From: Flavipsychrobacter sp.
Lineage (GTDB): Bacteria > Bacteroidota > Bacteroidia > Chitinophagales > Chitinophagaceae
DNA: 40,728 bases
Reading direction: 5' to 3'
Assembly (NCBI GenBank): GCA_016786565.1
Contig: JAEUVY010000073.1
Coordinates: 1-40,728 of the forward strand
In this document: piece by piece, positions 7,868 through 16,169 of the stretch
How the letters are laid out: every line of letters begins with the position of its first letter
Position numbering within the stretch: position 1 is the first letter of the stretch
Notes under the pieces: model-generated
What the model saw: the letters and a program-made list of their open reading frames with translations, nothing else
Database searches by the model: none
Told to the model about the DNA's origin: nothing
Made by a program: the position numbers and the translations under genes

Positions 7868-8632
7868 ATGAAGAAGAGCGCATTGTTTCTCCCACTGGCG
7901 GCTGTAGCCTTTGTATTTCTGACAGTAATTGGTTGCAAGAAAAAGGAAGAGTTGGTAAACACAGTTACCACGCCTACGTATACGTGCACAACGTGTATCA
8001 CCACACCCGAAGCTAAGTCGGCTTATGACAATTCTTCGCGCGGCATGTATAAGGGTATTGTGATCGGTTCTTCGGGTACCATCAAATTCGATATAGGCAA
8101 TACCGACACATCCACCATAAAGGCATACATGGTGATAGACGGGGTGTCTGTGACGCTGACCGCCAACGTGAAATGGGTAGCGGGCTCGTCTTATGTATCG
8201 CCGTTCACCGGCACGCTGAATGGCGAAACAGTGAGCATTACCTTCTCGGTAGATGCAACGGGATCGAACCCTACGGTTACGTCTATGACCATCCCCGGTC
8301 ACCCGAATGCCACACTGGCCATTGCAAAGGAAACATCGACCAGCCTGATAAAGGTGTTTGAAGGAACCGCCAAAAACACTACTACATCTAAGAATGCCAC
8401 CTTCAACCTCATGCTCAGTACATCGCTGAAGCGCTGGTATGCCCGAGTGCGGGAGGACGGCAGTACTGACGCATCGAAAGTTGAGGGAACATTTGACAAT
8501 AATGTACTCTCTTTTGATGACGGCAAGGGCGCAACCGGCAGTGCCACCCTGTCGGGCGACAACATCATAAATGGTACCTGGAAAAACAGCAAACCTGAGG
8601 CGGGTACCTGGGAAGCAAAACGAACACTTTAA
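7868..8632 (+). CDS. Hypothetical Thr/Ser-rich lipoprotein
   Basis: A 254-residue protein with a lipoprotein signal (VIGC, lipidated Cys23) followed by a KKKEE tether. A short Cys pair (TCTTCITTP, about 37-45) precedes two beta-rich segments of about 100 residues each, the second ending in GTWKNSKPEAGTWEAKR. The repeated pattern of short strands with G.W or GT turns suggests a small beta-sandwich or barrel. I do not recognise a family. It has its own good promoter and lies 54 bp before the DUF5723 gene, with which it may be co-transcribed. Confidence 0.8.
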   Translation: MKKSALFLPLAAVAFVFLTVIGCKKKEELVNTVTTPTYTCTTCITTPEAKSAYDNSSRGMYKGIVIGSSGTIKFDIGNTDTSTIKAYMVIDGVSVTLTANVKWVAGSSYVSPFTGTLNGETVSITFSVDATGSNPTVTSMTIPGHPNATLAIAKETSTSLIKVFEGTAKNTTTSKNATFNLMLSTSLKRWYARVREDGSTDASKVEGTFDNNVLSFDDGKGATGSATLSGDNIINGTWKNSKPEAGTWEAKRTL

Positions 8633-8686
8633 TAAATTAAAAAAGTACTTACTCCTTTATTCATTTCACTTTTAAACAACACGCGT

Positions 8687-10144
8687 ATGAAACGATTACT
8701 ACTTACAACATCGATGGTCGCGGCGGGCATTTACGGTGCTCACGCGCAAAGACTAATGGGTATTGCCACCGGCAACTGGAGCGGAACTACCAGTCTGGCG
8801 CTGAACCCTGCTAACCTGGGCGATAACCGCGCCCGCTTTGTACTGGACCTGGGCGGTCTGAACTTTGGTGTGGACAACAACCTGGCCGAGGTGGACCTGT
8901 CTAAGGTGACCGGCGGTACCAGCGACGGACTGGGCGGCGGCGGACTGCTGACCTTCTCTGGCAACAACAAGTTCAACATCATGATGCCCTATGCCGACCT
9001 GCGTCTGCCGGGTGCCATGTACACCATTGACCACAACAACGCTGTGGCACTCACTATGCGTTTCCGTGCGTTCAACCAGTTCAACAACTTTGATAAGACG
9101 CTCTTCCAGAGTGTGATGGACCCTACCGCATCTTCCGCTACAGGTTACAACTTCTCATCCAGCAAGTTCAACTGGACTGCGCATATGTGGAGCGAGATCA
9201 ACCTGTCTTACAGCCGCGTGGTATATGAAAAAGGCAAACACTTTGTGAAGGCGGGTATCACCATCGGTAAGATGAACGGCATCGGCTTCCTGGGTGTGAA
9301 CGGTACCAACCTGAACGCGCAGTTCTATACCAACGACTCTCTGGTGGCCAACAATACCGATGTGCAGTTTGCCAGCAACGTGGTGGACAGCGCCGGCGAG
9401 CTGGGTAGCGGCCTGGGCAATGTGAGCCTCTTCAGCAATACCAGCGGCAACGGTGGCAGCGGCTTCCGTGCAGACATCGGCGCGGTGTACGAATACCGTC
9501 CTGATGACTTCGATCCGAAGGACAACAGCGCTAACAAATATCGCGTGCGTGCGTCATTTGCCATCACCGATATGGGTAGCGTTAAGTACAAGTCGGCTTT
9601 GGGCGTGCGTGCTTATGGCAATGGTACCATGAGCGCGTCTGACTTGGCTGCAAACATCACCAATTTCTCAAGCCTGAAGGACTACATGAACACACGTGGT
9701 TTCTTCCTTGATACAGGTGTGCGTGTAACTAAAGTAGGTATCCCTACTGCGATGATACTGGGTGCCGACTACTATGTAGCAAGTCACTTCTATGTAAACG
9801 CTACCTGGATCAAGAACGTGGCCAACCGCGGCAAATTCGGTAACTCATACTATGGTCAGCTTACCGTTACTCCACGTTGGGACACTAAAATGTTCAGCTT
9901 CGCATTGCCACTCACCTACAGTGCAATGACCAAGAAAATGAAAGCCGGTGTAGGTATGCGCCTGGGTGGTTTCTACTTCGGTAGCGACGACATCCTGCTG
10001 GCAGTGAGCAAAAAAGCATACGGTGTAAACTTCTACATGGGTGCTTATGTTCCGATAAACAGGAAACATAAAAGCAGCAAAGGCGGCGAAAACAAAGCAA
10101 TGGAAGTAAGTGCGCCTGCACCTGCAGCAACAGAGAATAAGTAA
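8687..10144 (+). CDS. DUF5723 family outer-membrane-like protein
   Basis: A 485-residue protein with a signal peptide ending near AHAQ, followed by the SLALNPANLGDNR type of opening I associate with DUF5723. The body is a succession of amphipathic strands rich in aromatic and Gly residues, as in an outer-membrane beta-barrel, and the end is a Lys/Ala-rich tail after YMGAYVPINRK. Function is unknown to me; members are often encoded near surface or gliding proteins. The signal supports export, while the exact fold is inferred. Confidence 0.75.
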   Translation: MKRLLLTTSMVAAGIYGAHAQRLMGIATGNWSGTTSLALNPANLGDNRARFVLDLGGLNFGVDNNLAEVDLSKVTGGTSDGLGGGGLLTFSGNNKFNIMMPYADLRLPGAMYTIDHNNAVALTMRFRAFNQFNNFDKTLFQSVMDPTASSATGYNFSSSKFNWTAHMWSEINLSYSRVVYEKGKHFVKAGITIGKMNGIGFLGVNGTNLNAQFYTNDSLVANNTDVQFASNVVDSAGELGSGLGNVSLFSNTSGNGGSGFRADIGAVYEYRPDDFDPKDNSANKYRVRASFAITDMGSVKYKSALGVRAYGNGTMSASDLAANITNFSSLKDYMNTRGFFLDTGVRVTKVGIPTAMILGADYYVASHFYVNATWIKNVANRGKFGNSYYGQLTVTPRWDTKMFSFALPLTYSAMTKKMKAGVGMRLGGFYFGSDDILLAVSKKAYGVNFYMGAYVPINRKHKSSKGGENKAMEVSAPAPAATENK

Positions 10145-10213
10145 TTATTGATGTATACCCTACGGTGGTATAGGTCGGGGTTTTGTCCCCGGCTGAGCAA
10201 GGAGGGGCTGTTA

Positions 10214-10243
10214 AACTTCGGGAAGCGATCGCTTCCCGAAGTT
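10214..10243. terminator. Perfect 30-bp palindrome between convergent genes
   Basis: Arms AACTTCGGGAAGCGA and TCGCTTCCCGAAGTT form a perfect inverted repeat centred on GCGATCGC. It lies two bases beyond the stop of the minus-strand methyltransferase and 70 bases after the DUF5723 stop. It could terminate both transcripts as a strong hairpin, although a long T run is missing on both sides. Confidence 0.6.
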
Positions 10244-10245
10244 GT

Positions 10246-11067
10246 TTATACACATCCCTGAAACACCCATGGCTTAAGCGCCTTCAGCGAATAGATGAGC
10301 GGCACCTTGCCTTCGTTGCCCGTCATCTGGAAGCGCCCCGGCGCGGTCTCGGTTATGTTGCCAAAGCAGGGGTAGGGGCAGTAGTCGTGCTCGTGAAACT
10401 CCGTTAGTGTGAGGCCTGCCTTTATCAGCGCGTTCAGCACTTCGCCCAGGCTGTGGTTCCAGGTTCTGGACTCAAGGCTGAGGGGGGCATTTCGGTCGGC
10501 ATAGGTGCCTTGTTCAGTCTCGGTTATTTCGCCCTCGTTAAAGTAAGAATAGGTCACCTTCTCCAGATTGTCGTCATACATCAGCACAAACGGGTGTGTC
10601 TCGGCAAATACAAAGAAACCACCCGGCTTCAGCGCGCCGGTTATCATGCGGGCCCATTCGTCCATATCGGGCAACCACACAATGGTGCCGTAGGAAGAGA
10701 ATACTATATCATATTGTTCGTTCAGCACGCGCGGCACATCATATACATTGGCGCATACAAAGCGGGCATCCAGGTTCAGTTCCTGCGCCAGTTGGCTGGC
10801 AGTGGCAATGGCTGTCTCTGACAGGTCCACACCGGTCACCTTAGCGCCCATACGTGCCAAAGAAAGGCTGTCCTGCCCGAAGTGACACTGCAGGTGCAGT
10901 ACCGACTTGCCGCGCACATCGCCCAGCAGCGCCAGTTCTATGTCGTTGAGGGTGTTCTTGCCGGCACGGAAGGCAGCCATGTCGTAGAAGGCCGACTGAA
11001 CATGCCACGGCGTTTTGGCATCCCACAGGGTTTTGTTTACGGATGCGTAGTCGGGTTGGTTGGTCAT
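10246..11067 (-). CDS. Class I SAM-dependent methyltransferase
   Basis: A 273-residue cytoplasmic enzyme with the Rossmann methyltransferase motifs: motif I LHLQCHFGQDSLSLAR with the following MGAKVTGVDLS acidic loop, a motif near DIVFSSYGTI and the post-motif ALKPGGFFVFAE. An N-terminal segment KTLWDAKTPWH is typical of Methyltransf_25/11-like proteins of unknown substrate. The C-terminal part contains a short Cys pair (YCPYPCFG). It lies 12 bp after the small secreted-protein gene on the same strand, so the two are probably one operon, but no functional link is obvious. Confidence 0.88.
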   Translation of the reverse strand: MTNQPDYASVNKTLWDAKTPWHVQSAFYDMAAFRAGKNTLNDIELALLGDVRGKSVLHLQCHFGQDSLSLARMGAKVTGVDLSETAIATASQLAQELNLDARFVCANVYDVPRVLNEQYDIVFSSYGTIVWLPDMDEWARMITGALKPGGFFVFAETHPFVLMYDDNLEKVTYSYFNEGEITETEQGTYADRNAPLSLESRTWNHSLGEVLNALIKAGLTLTEFHEHDYCPYPCFGNITETAPGRFQMTGNEGKVPLIYSLKALKPWVFQGCV

Positions 11068-11079
11068 TGTGTTTGGTAT

Positions 11080-11595
11080 TTAGTGTTGGAAAAGGAACAT
11101 CACCACCGTAAACTTGCCCACGTCTTTGCTGTAGGTCACTTCTATGGTGGCGTGTGGTGGAAGTTCTTCCGATTTCAGACCGGGTTTCAGGTCCTTCATC
11201 AGCACCACCTTTTTGTAGTCGCCCAGGCCTGCGGTAAAGTTCTCCTGATAGGACACTTTGTACCCCAGTGGTTCCAGGCATTCTGCCAGTTGCTGTTTCA
11301 GTTTGTCGTAGGCGGGTCTTACATCGTCTTTGTTGGTGGTCTGCAGGAAGGCGGCCTCGTAGAACAGGCCCATTGCCTGCACCACCCTGTGGCCGATAGA
11401 TCCCGGCACCTTCACAGGGCTTGCCCACATGTTCGAGTTCATGTTCGACTCCACCATGCGTCCTCTTATGTTCCTGAACTCGTTGGGGGCATCGTTCATC
11501 ACGGCAGTCACCGCCTCGCAAAAGTCGGACGACTGTGCCCTTGCAGATGTGTGCAGGAGGCAGATAGCCGCCGGTAACAGGAAAAGACGTTTCAT
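11080..11595 (-). CDS. Hypothetical secreted protein
   Basis: A 171-residue protein with a signal peptide ending near SARAQ. The mature part has two Cys (FCEAV and ECLEPLGYK) that could form a disulfide, and no recognised motif. It is the first gene of an apparent two-gene minus-strand operon with the methyltransferase. Proteins of this size with a conserved ECL.PLGYK-like stretch occur as orphans in Bacteroidota; I do not assign a function. Confidence 0.7.
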   Translation of the reverse strand: MKRLFLLPAAICLLHTSARAQSSDFCEAVTAVMNDAPNEFRNIRGRMVESNMNSNMWASPVKVPGSIGHRVVQAMGLFYEAAFLQTTNKDDVRPAYDKLKQQLAECLEPLGYKVSYQENFTAGLGDYKKVVLMKDLKPGLKSEELPPHATIEVTYSKDVGKFTVVMFLFQH

Positions 11596-11686
11596 ATACC
11601 GCGCAATTTAGGCACTATTGGTCTAAATAATTCCTAAAACCCGCCAACCGCCGTTCGTGCATATTCCGTTACTTTGTTGCCGCATT

Positions 11687-12127
11687 ATGTTCGATGACGA
11701 GTACTTTATGAGGCAGGCGCTGCGCGAGGCACAGTTGGCTTTCGAGGCCGACGAGGTGCCGGTGGGTGCCGTAGTGGTGTGGGGCAATAAGATCATTTCC
11801 CGCGGCCACAACCAGGTGGAACGCCTGAACGACAGCACTGCGCACGCCGAGATGATAGCGCTCACTGCTGCCTTCAACGGACTGGGCAGCAAGTACCTGC
11901 CCGAGGCTACGCTATATGTTACTGTGGAGCCCTGCCTTATGTGCTGCGGTGCCATTTATTGGTCCAAGCTGGGGCGCATTGTTTATGCTGCATCAGACCC
12001 CAAGAACGGTTACAAGAAGACCACTGCCGAGAACTGGCCATTCCATCCCAAGGCCGAACTGACGCATGGCATACTGGCTGCAGAGTGCGCGCAGCTGATG
12101 AAGGACTTCTTTGCCCGTAAACGTTAG
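11687..12127 (+). CDS. tadA: tRNA-adenosine(34) deaminase
   Basis: A 146-residue zinc deaminase. The catalytic motif HAEMIAL supplies the zinc His and the proton-shuttling Glu, and PCLMCCGA supplies the two zinc Cys. The preceding VPVGAVVV strand and the Asn in SRGHNQVE are also as in TadA. TadA converts A34 to inosine in tRNA-Arg(ACG), an essential decoding step. The ATG at 11687 is chosen because family similarity starts at FDDEYFMRQA; an upstream ATG ten codons earlier adds unrelated residues. The gene is convergent with gldD, with a single base between the two stops. Confidence 0.95.
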   Translation: MFDDEYFMRQALREAQLAFEADEVPVGAVVVWGNKIISRGHNQVERLNDSTAHAEMIALTAAFNGLGSKYLPEATLYVTVEPCLMCCGAIYWSKLGRIVYAASDPKNGYKKTTAENWPFHPKAELTHGILAAECAQLMKDFFARKR

Positions 12128-12128
12128 A

Positions 12129-12719
12129 TTATCGCCACCTCAGGGTGCTGAGCATGTGCTGCAGGTCCTGCACCATAAAATCGGTCACCGGCTTCAGCGA
12201 ATCGGCATTGGGTGTTACGTCGAAGTAAAGGCTGCCACGCAGAAAGTGTCTGGTGGAGTCTGATGCCGCGAACTGGTAGCGCGATGCCGAGTTGCCACCC
12301 ACCGTATATAGTATGCATTGTGTGCCATCGGGGTTGGCGGTGCTGCGGCTGTCTATATAGTCGGCCTTCTCGTGGTGGAAGTAGGATAGCCCCCATGCAT
12401 CGTCCATGAGCTTGTAGAAAGGCATATCCTTGTTTATTTCTTTATACGTGATATTGATGATGCCCTCCAGACCCGGCACATATACATTGATCCAGAAACG
12501 GTTGTCCTGCTGGTGTTTGTTGAAAATGGTATCCTGGTCCACAACGCTGTTGGCCGGTATCTCGAAGGTATAGGGGAAGCCCGGCCGGTCGAACAGTATG
12601 TAACGGTGCGTGGCAGGTGTGTCTATCCTGAAGTAGCCGGTAGGTTTGGGTGTGTACACCTCCGGGCGGCACGAGGCCACGGTAAGCAGAGCAAGAGCAG
12701 GTATCAGTCGCTTCAACAT
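12129..12719 (-). CDS. gldD: Gliding motility lipoprotein GldD
   Basis: A 196-residue lipoprotein (TVASC, lipidated Cys17) matching GldD by its PEVYTPKPTGYFRID opening, the FPYTFEIP stretch, FWINVYVPGLEGIINITY and FHHEKADYIDSR. In Flavobacterium johnsoniae GldD is one of the lipoproteins needed for gliding and linked to type IX secretion. The ATG at 12719 puts the signal peptide at the very N-terminus; a longer reading to 12791 adds a non-signal extension. Its presence suggests that this organism has gliding or T9SS genes elsewhere. Confidence 0.92.
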   Translation of the reverse strand: MLKRLIPALALLTVASCRPEVYTPKPTGYFRIDTPATHRYILFDRPGFPYTFEIPANSVVDQDTIFNKHQQDNRFWINVYVPGLEGIINITYKEINKDMPFYKLMDDAWGLSYFHHEKADYIDSRSTANPDGTQCILYTVGGNSASRYQFAASDSTRHFLRGSLYFDVTPNADSLKPVTDFMVQDLQHMLSTLRWR

Positions 12720-12846
12720 CGGTGTAAAGATAGGTAATTGCCGCTTGCAGCCCGCACCGGCTGTTTGCAGGTATATGTAACAAATATTCATGTTCGTCTT
12801 TTCCCCATTCCCTCATTTTGCTCCTTTCATTTCACCGAAATTGGCC

Positions 12847-12854
12847 TAATTTCG
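12847..12854 (+). promoter_or_regulatory. Possible -7 box for the DUF3467 gene
   Basis: TAATTTCG resembles TAnnTTTG and lies about 45 bases before the start at 12899. A similar TAATTTCA lies at 24917-24924 ahead of the bifunctional nuclease gene. No convincing -33 element is seen. Confidence 0.3.
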
Positions 12855-12898
12855 CACACGTAACCTGATAAAATAAACAAGCACTAAAAACTAAGAAC

Positions 12899-13213
12899 AT
12901 GTCTGAACAGCAGAACCCCGAACAACAGCTTAACATAGAACTTTCTGAAGAAATGGCGGATGGTGAATATGCCAACCTTGCCATCATCACTCACTCTTTC
13001 GCCGAATTCGTGATAGACTTCGTGAACGTGATGCCGAATGTGCCTAAGGCAAAAGTGAAATCACGCATTGTGATGACCCCTCAGCACGCCAAGCGCCTCA
13101 TGCGCGCGCTCATCGACAACGTTAAGCGTTTCGAGAGCCAGCACGGCAACATCAAAGACCAGGAAACACCGGCAGTACCATTCAACTTCGGTATGCCTCC
13201 CGGCCAGGCCTAA
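12899..13213 (+). CDS. DUF3467 family protein
   Basis: A 104-residue cytoplasmic protein of the DUF3467 family, recognised by GEYANLAIITHSFAEFV, the DFVNVMPNVPKAKVKSR segment and MTPQHAKRLMRALIDNV. Members are short, conserved in Bacteroidota and other bacteria, and of unknown function. Their fold resembles viral-type or phage small coat-like proteins only in size. It lies 67 bp upstream of guaA on the same strand and is separated from it by a strong hairpin, so it may share the transcript in part. Confidence 0.88.
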   Translation: MSEQQNPEQQLNIELSEEMADGEYANLAIITHSFAEFVIDFVNVMPNVPKAKVKSRIVMTPQHAKRLMRALIDNVKRFESQHGNIKDQETPAVPFNFGMPPGQA

Positions 13214-13238
13214 TAACGCCACTGCTTAATACATTCAC

Positions 13239-13263
13239 CGATCCCCGCTCCGTGCGGGGATCG
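13239..13263 (+). terminator. Strong hairpin in the DUF3467-guaA gap
   Basis: CGATCCCCGC pairs perfectly with GCGGGGATCG across a five-base loop, 17 bases before the guaA start codon. No T run follows, so it may be an mRNA-stabilising or leader hairpin rather than a full terminator. Confidence 0.5.
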
Positions 13264-13280
13264 ATACATACAATACTACA

Positions 13281-14819
13281 ATGAACGATAAGATTCTCAT
13301 CCTCGACTTTGGTTCCCAGTTCACACAGCTTATAGCCCGCCGCGTGCGCGAGCTCAATGTGTACTGCGAGATCCAGCCTTGCACCAAACCCGTTGTGTAC
13401 GACGAACACCTGAAGGGCATTATCCTTTCGGGCAGTCCGTTCTCTGTCAACGATCCCACAGCGCCCAACCCCGATATAGCGGCTATGGCGGCCAACCTGC
13501 CGCTGCTGGCTGTTTGTTATGGCGCGCAGTTGCTGGCAAAGCAGTCGGGGGGCGAGGTAGGCAAGTCGAGCCACCGCGAGTATGGACGTGCGCACCTACA
13601 GGATGTGGTGCCCGATCCGCTCTTTGCTACCATCGGCACAGGCTCGCAGGTATGGATGAGTCATAGCGATACGATCAAACATCTTCCGGCCGACTTCACC
13701 GTCATAGCCCGCACCGAGGCCATACCTGTTGCTGCCTACAAGGCAAGCGCAGCCTATGCGCCCAACCCGGTATATGCTATTCAGTTCCATCCGGAGGTGA
13801 CGCACTCTACCGATGGAGGACAGCTCCTCAAGAACTTTGTGGTAGACATCTGCGGTGTGCGCCAGGACTGGACACCCGCTGCCTTCATTCACGAGACAGT
13901 AGAACGCATCAAACAGCAGGCCGGCAACAAAAAGGTGGTCATGGCGCTGAGTGGCGGGGTAGACTCTACCGTGGCGGCAACGCTCATTCACAGGGCTATT
14001 GGCGACAACCTCTACTGCATATTTGTAGACAACGGCTTGTTGCGCAAAGACGAGTTTCAGCAGGTGCTGGACGGCTACAAACACCTGGGGCTCAACACCA
14101 AGGGTATTGACGCCCGCCAGCGCTTTTATGCCGAGCTGGACGGTGTTACCGATCCCGAGAAGAAGCGCAAGATCATTGGTAAAGGATTCATCGATGTCTT
14201 CAACGAAGAGGCGCTGAAACTCACCGATGTCAGCTTCCTGGGTCAGGGTACCATATACCCCGATGTGATCGAGTCTATGTCGGTACATGGCCCGTCGGCT
14301 ACTATCAAGAGTCACCACAACGTGGGTGGCCTGCCCGAGAAGATGCACCTGTCGCTCATAGAGCCGCTGCGCATGCTCTTCAAAGACGAGGTGCGCCGTG
14401 TGGGCCGCGAATTGGGTATAGACGAGCTGTTCATTGGCCGTCATCCGTTCCCCGGTCCGGGCTTGGGTATCCGCATACTGGGTGCCGTAAGCGAAGAAAA
14501 AGTGAAGATGCTGCAGGAGGCCGACGCCATCTACATACAGCACCTGCGCGACAGTGGCATGTATAAAGAAGTGTGGCAGGCCGGCGCCATATTGCTGCCC
14601 GTGCAGAGCGTGGGCGTAATGGGCGATGAGCGCACCTACGAATTTACCGTGGCACTACGTGCCGTTACGAGCGTAGACGGTATGACCGCCGACTGGGCAC
14701 ACCTGCCTTACGACCTGCTGGCACGCATCTCCAACGACATCATCAACCGCGTAAAAGGTATCAACCGCGTGGTGTACGACATCAGCTCAAAACCACCGGC
14801 TACCATTGAGTGGGAATAA
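13281..14819 (+). CDS. guaA: GMP synthase, glutamine-hydrolysing
   Basis: A 512-residue enzyme that converts XMP to GMP with glutamine and ATP. The N-terminal class I amidotransferase domain has nucleophile Cys79 in LLAVCYGAQ and the FHPEVTHS motif carrying the catalytic His and Glu. The ATP pyrophosphatase domain follows with the PP-loop ALSGGVDST, and the C-terminal dimerisation domain contains [15 protein letters not shown] and ends in KPPATIEWE. Length and domain order are normal. A clear intrinsic terminator follows. Confidence 0.98.
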   Translation: MNDKILILDFGSQFTQLIARRVRELNVYCEIQPCTKPVVYDEHLKGIILSGSPFSVNDPTAPNPDIAAMAANLPLLAVCYGAQLLAKQSGGEVGKSSHREYGRAHLQDVVPDPLFATIGTGSQVWMSHSDTIKHLPADFTVIARTEAIPVAAYKASAAYAPNPVYAIQFHPEVTHSTDGGQLLKNFVVDICGVRQDWTPAAFIHETVERIKQQAGNKKVVMALSGGVDSTVAATLIHRAIGDNLYCIFVDNGLLRKDEFQQVLDGYKHLGLNTKGIDARQRFYAELDGVTDPEKKRKIIGKGFIDVFNEEALKLTDVSFLGQGTIYPDVIESMSVHGPSATIKSHHNVGGLPEKMHLSLIEPLRMLFKDEVRRVGRELGIDELFIGRHPFPGPGLGIRILGAVSEEKVKMLQEADAIYIQHLRDSGMYKEVWQAGAILLPVQSVGVMGDERTYEFTVALRAVTSVDGMTADWAHLPYDLLARISNDIINRVKGINRVVYDISSKPPATIEWE

Positions 14820-14845
14820 GCAACCACAACAACATTTTACAGACC

Positions 14846-14875
14846 AACCGGCACGGAAACGTGCCGGTTTTTTTT
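14846..14875 (+). terminator. Intrinsic terminator of guaA
   Basis: AACCGGCACG pairs with CGTGCCGGTT around a GAAA tetraloop and is followed by a run of T. Confidence 0.92.
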
Positions 14876-15060
14876 GTGTGTAAGTGAGGGTGGAGGATTC
14901 AGTCTTGTGTGATGAACGCAAATACATGATGTCAATTGGGCGGATATCGATGATAAAATCAGGTGTTTTTACCTATTGTTTTTTTCAAGAAAACCACTAA
15001 TATTGTTATTGATTTGCAAATGCAATATCAATATACCCAAACCTAAAACTTATCAGGGAG
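14876..15060. other. AT-rich spacer before the XRE regulator
   Basis: No gene, repeat or strong promoter is seen here. It marks the change from core to accessory composition. Confidence 0.4.
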
Positions 15061-15087
15061 CAAGTACTAAGTACTATTGGCACGAAT

Positions 15088-15273
15088 GTGCATAGGCTTC
15101 GCCATAGCAGAGAAGAAAAGCTGGAAACAGTAGCCAGAGCTGCCGGCGTAAAACACACAGTGATCAGCAAAATTGAGAATGGGCGTTATGGCAGCCTGAG
15201 TATGCGTTTGCTGATAAAACTGGCCGACTATTTTGATGTTCCTGTCACCGAACTGCTTTCGCCACGTTCCTAA
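15088..15273 (+). CDS. Small XRE-family HTH regulator
   Basis: A protein of at least 61 residues that is essentially one Cro/C1-type helix-turn-helix domain: ETVARAAGVKHTVISKIENG is the HTH and LADYFDVPVTELL the closing helix. It should bind DNA as a dimer. The frame stays open upstream to 15013, and the residues read there (IGTNVHRLRHSREE) fit the first helix of the domain, but no ATG, GTG or TTG precedes them. GTG 15088 is the only common start and would cut helix 1 short. Either a rare start is used or the 5' end is damaged. It could control the adjacent AT-rich locus. Confidence 0.6.
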   Translation: MHRLRHSREEKLETVARAAGVKHTVISKIENGRYGSLSMRLLIKLADYFDVPVTELLSPRS

Positions 15274-15282
15274 TAGGAAACA

Positions 15283-15303
15283 TTTGTTCTCAATAAGAAC
15301 AAA
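15283..15303. promoter_or_regulatory. Inverted repeat after the XRE gene
   Basis: TTTGTTCT and AGAACAAA form perfect 8-base arms around CAATA, ten bases after the XRE stop and about 40 bases before the promoter at 15343. It could be an operator for the XRE protein or a weak terminator. Confidence 0.4.
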
Positions 15304-15323
15304 ATAGTGAACTAAATTATCAT

Positions 15324-15350
15324 TTGTTTTTTGGTGAATACTTAGCTTTG
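15324..15350 (+). promoter_or_regulatory. Promoter-like element of the candidate RNA
   Basis: TAGCTTTG at 15343-15350 matches TAnnTTTG exactly, and a TTG lies 16 bases upstream, a slightly short spacing. Transcription would start near 15357 in a region with no long open frame. Confidence 0.45.
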
Positions 15351-15356
15351 GTTATC

Positions 15357-15635
15357 CTTTTATTAGGAAGCTGGTGCAAAGTTTGAACAAAGAAATGGGC
15401 AGAGCAATATATGGCATACCGACTAAAGCCTACCAAAATTGTCTGCCCAAAGACGGTTACTCTTTGCGAAATGGTCTGAGACCAAACAGGTAGTGTTGTG
15501 CCAAAGTTCCACAGTGCGAGCCGCCTTCTTAACCTACGGCAAAGGTACGCATTTGGGGCAGTAGTGCAAATACTCGACCACTTGGCTACGAAGGGTGGTT
15601 CTTATAAGTGCGGGGTAGTATTTTTTTTTTTTTAA
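15357..15635 (+). ncRNA. Candidate structured non-coding RNA
   Basis: About 280 bases between a promoter-like box and a run of more than ten T. TGGGCAGA (15396-15403) pairs perfectly with TCTGCCCA (15442-15449), and the stem continues as CAAT with ATTG after one bulged base. Further local stems are GGTC-TGA-GACC near 15474, a TGCG..CCG / CGG..CGCA two-step stem near 15515-15552, and a GACCAC/GTGGTTC hairpin near 15575-15601 before the T run. Composition is more GC-rich than the flanks. I could not match it to tmRNA, 6S, RNase P or SRP RNA. A 32-codon frame from 15395 also exists and may be chance. Confidence 0.4.
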
Positions 15636-15689
15636 ATCGGCATTTGACAAATTAATTTAATGAAGTTAGTGTCGTTTAAATTAAGTATT

Positions 15690-16106
15690 ATGAAAAAAAT
15701 AATTTTGAGTACTGTTTTTTTATGTCTGACAATTTTTACATGTACCGCGGCGGGAACAGGTACAACAACTTGGGTCATGGGAAGATATGGAGGGGATGTA
15801 ACAATTTGGGGGCACTGTACCCCAATTTGCAATGATGAAACAACCCTGTATTGTTATTCAGTAAAATCGGGCGCACTTCAGCAAAATGAAAACGTGCTTG
15901 ATGCGACAAATGCTTATGTGAATACAGCTGGTCAAAATTGGGTGTCTTATCAAAATTTGGGATACACTCAAGGCGAATATATTACGATTCAGATGTATGA
16001 TGGTAATCAAAACATTGTAAAAAATGTGAGCGGATATTATGTGAGTATGGATATTTCGTATAATCAAGACGGCTCATCAAATCATCATTTTACGTTACAA
16101 CAATAA
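15690..16106 (+). CDS. Small secreted Cys-containing protein
   Basis: A 138-residue protein with a signal peptide (KKIILSTVFLCLTIF core) likely cut near CTAA/GTG. The mature part carries three Cys in a short span (GHCTPIC and LYCYS) and is otherwise rich in Tyr, Asn, Gly and Thr with beta-strand spacing. The ATG at 15690 is chosen because the signal peptide starts there; an ATG ten codons upstream is less likely. I do not recognise a family. It directly precedes a CxxC protein and an outer-membrane barrel, so it might be the secreted product or a surface partner of that pair. Confidence 0.65.
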   Translation: MKKIILSTVFLCLTIFTCTAAGTGTTTWVMGRYGGDVTIWGHCTPICNDETTLYCYSVKSGALQQNENVLDATNAYVNTAGQNWVSYQNLGYTQGEYITIQMYDGNQNIVKNVSGYYVSMDISYNQDGSSNHHFTLQQ

Positions 16107-16124
16107 TAAAAAGTTCCCGTACAG

Positions 16125-16160
16125 AGTCTACGATATTTGGTTCAAAAAATATCGTAGACT
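16125..16160 (+). terminator. Hairpin after the small secreted protein gene
   Basis: AGTCTACGATATTT and AAATATCGTAGACT form perfect 14-base arms around an eight-base loop. It lies between the stop at 16106 and the start at 16170. The following sequence is A-rich rather than T-rich, so it may attenuate rather than stop transcription. Confidence 0.55.
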
Positions 16161-16169
16161 TAAAATAAA

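Noticed and set aside
13596..14543. 315-codon open frame antisense to guaA
   Set aside because: It is a shadow of guaA without a ribosome-binding site or family features.
15395..15493. Small 32-codon protein gene within the candidate RNA
   Set aside because: Its codons overlap the strongest stem, it has no ribosome-binding site, and its composition is unremarkable, so it is treated as chance.
15357..15635. Identification as tmRNA, RNase P RNA, SRP RNA or 6S RNA
   Set aside because: No tmRNA acceptor/T-arm or tag frame, no RNase P GAGGAAAGTCC core and no SRP GGAAGCA loop are visible. 6S RNA could not be shown or excluded by eye.
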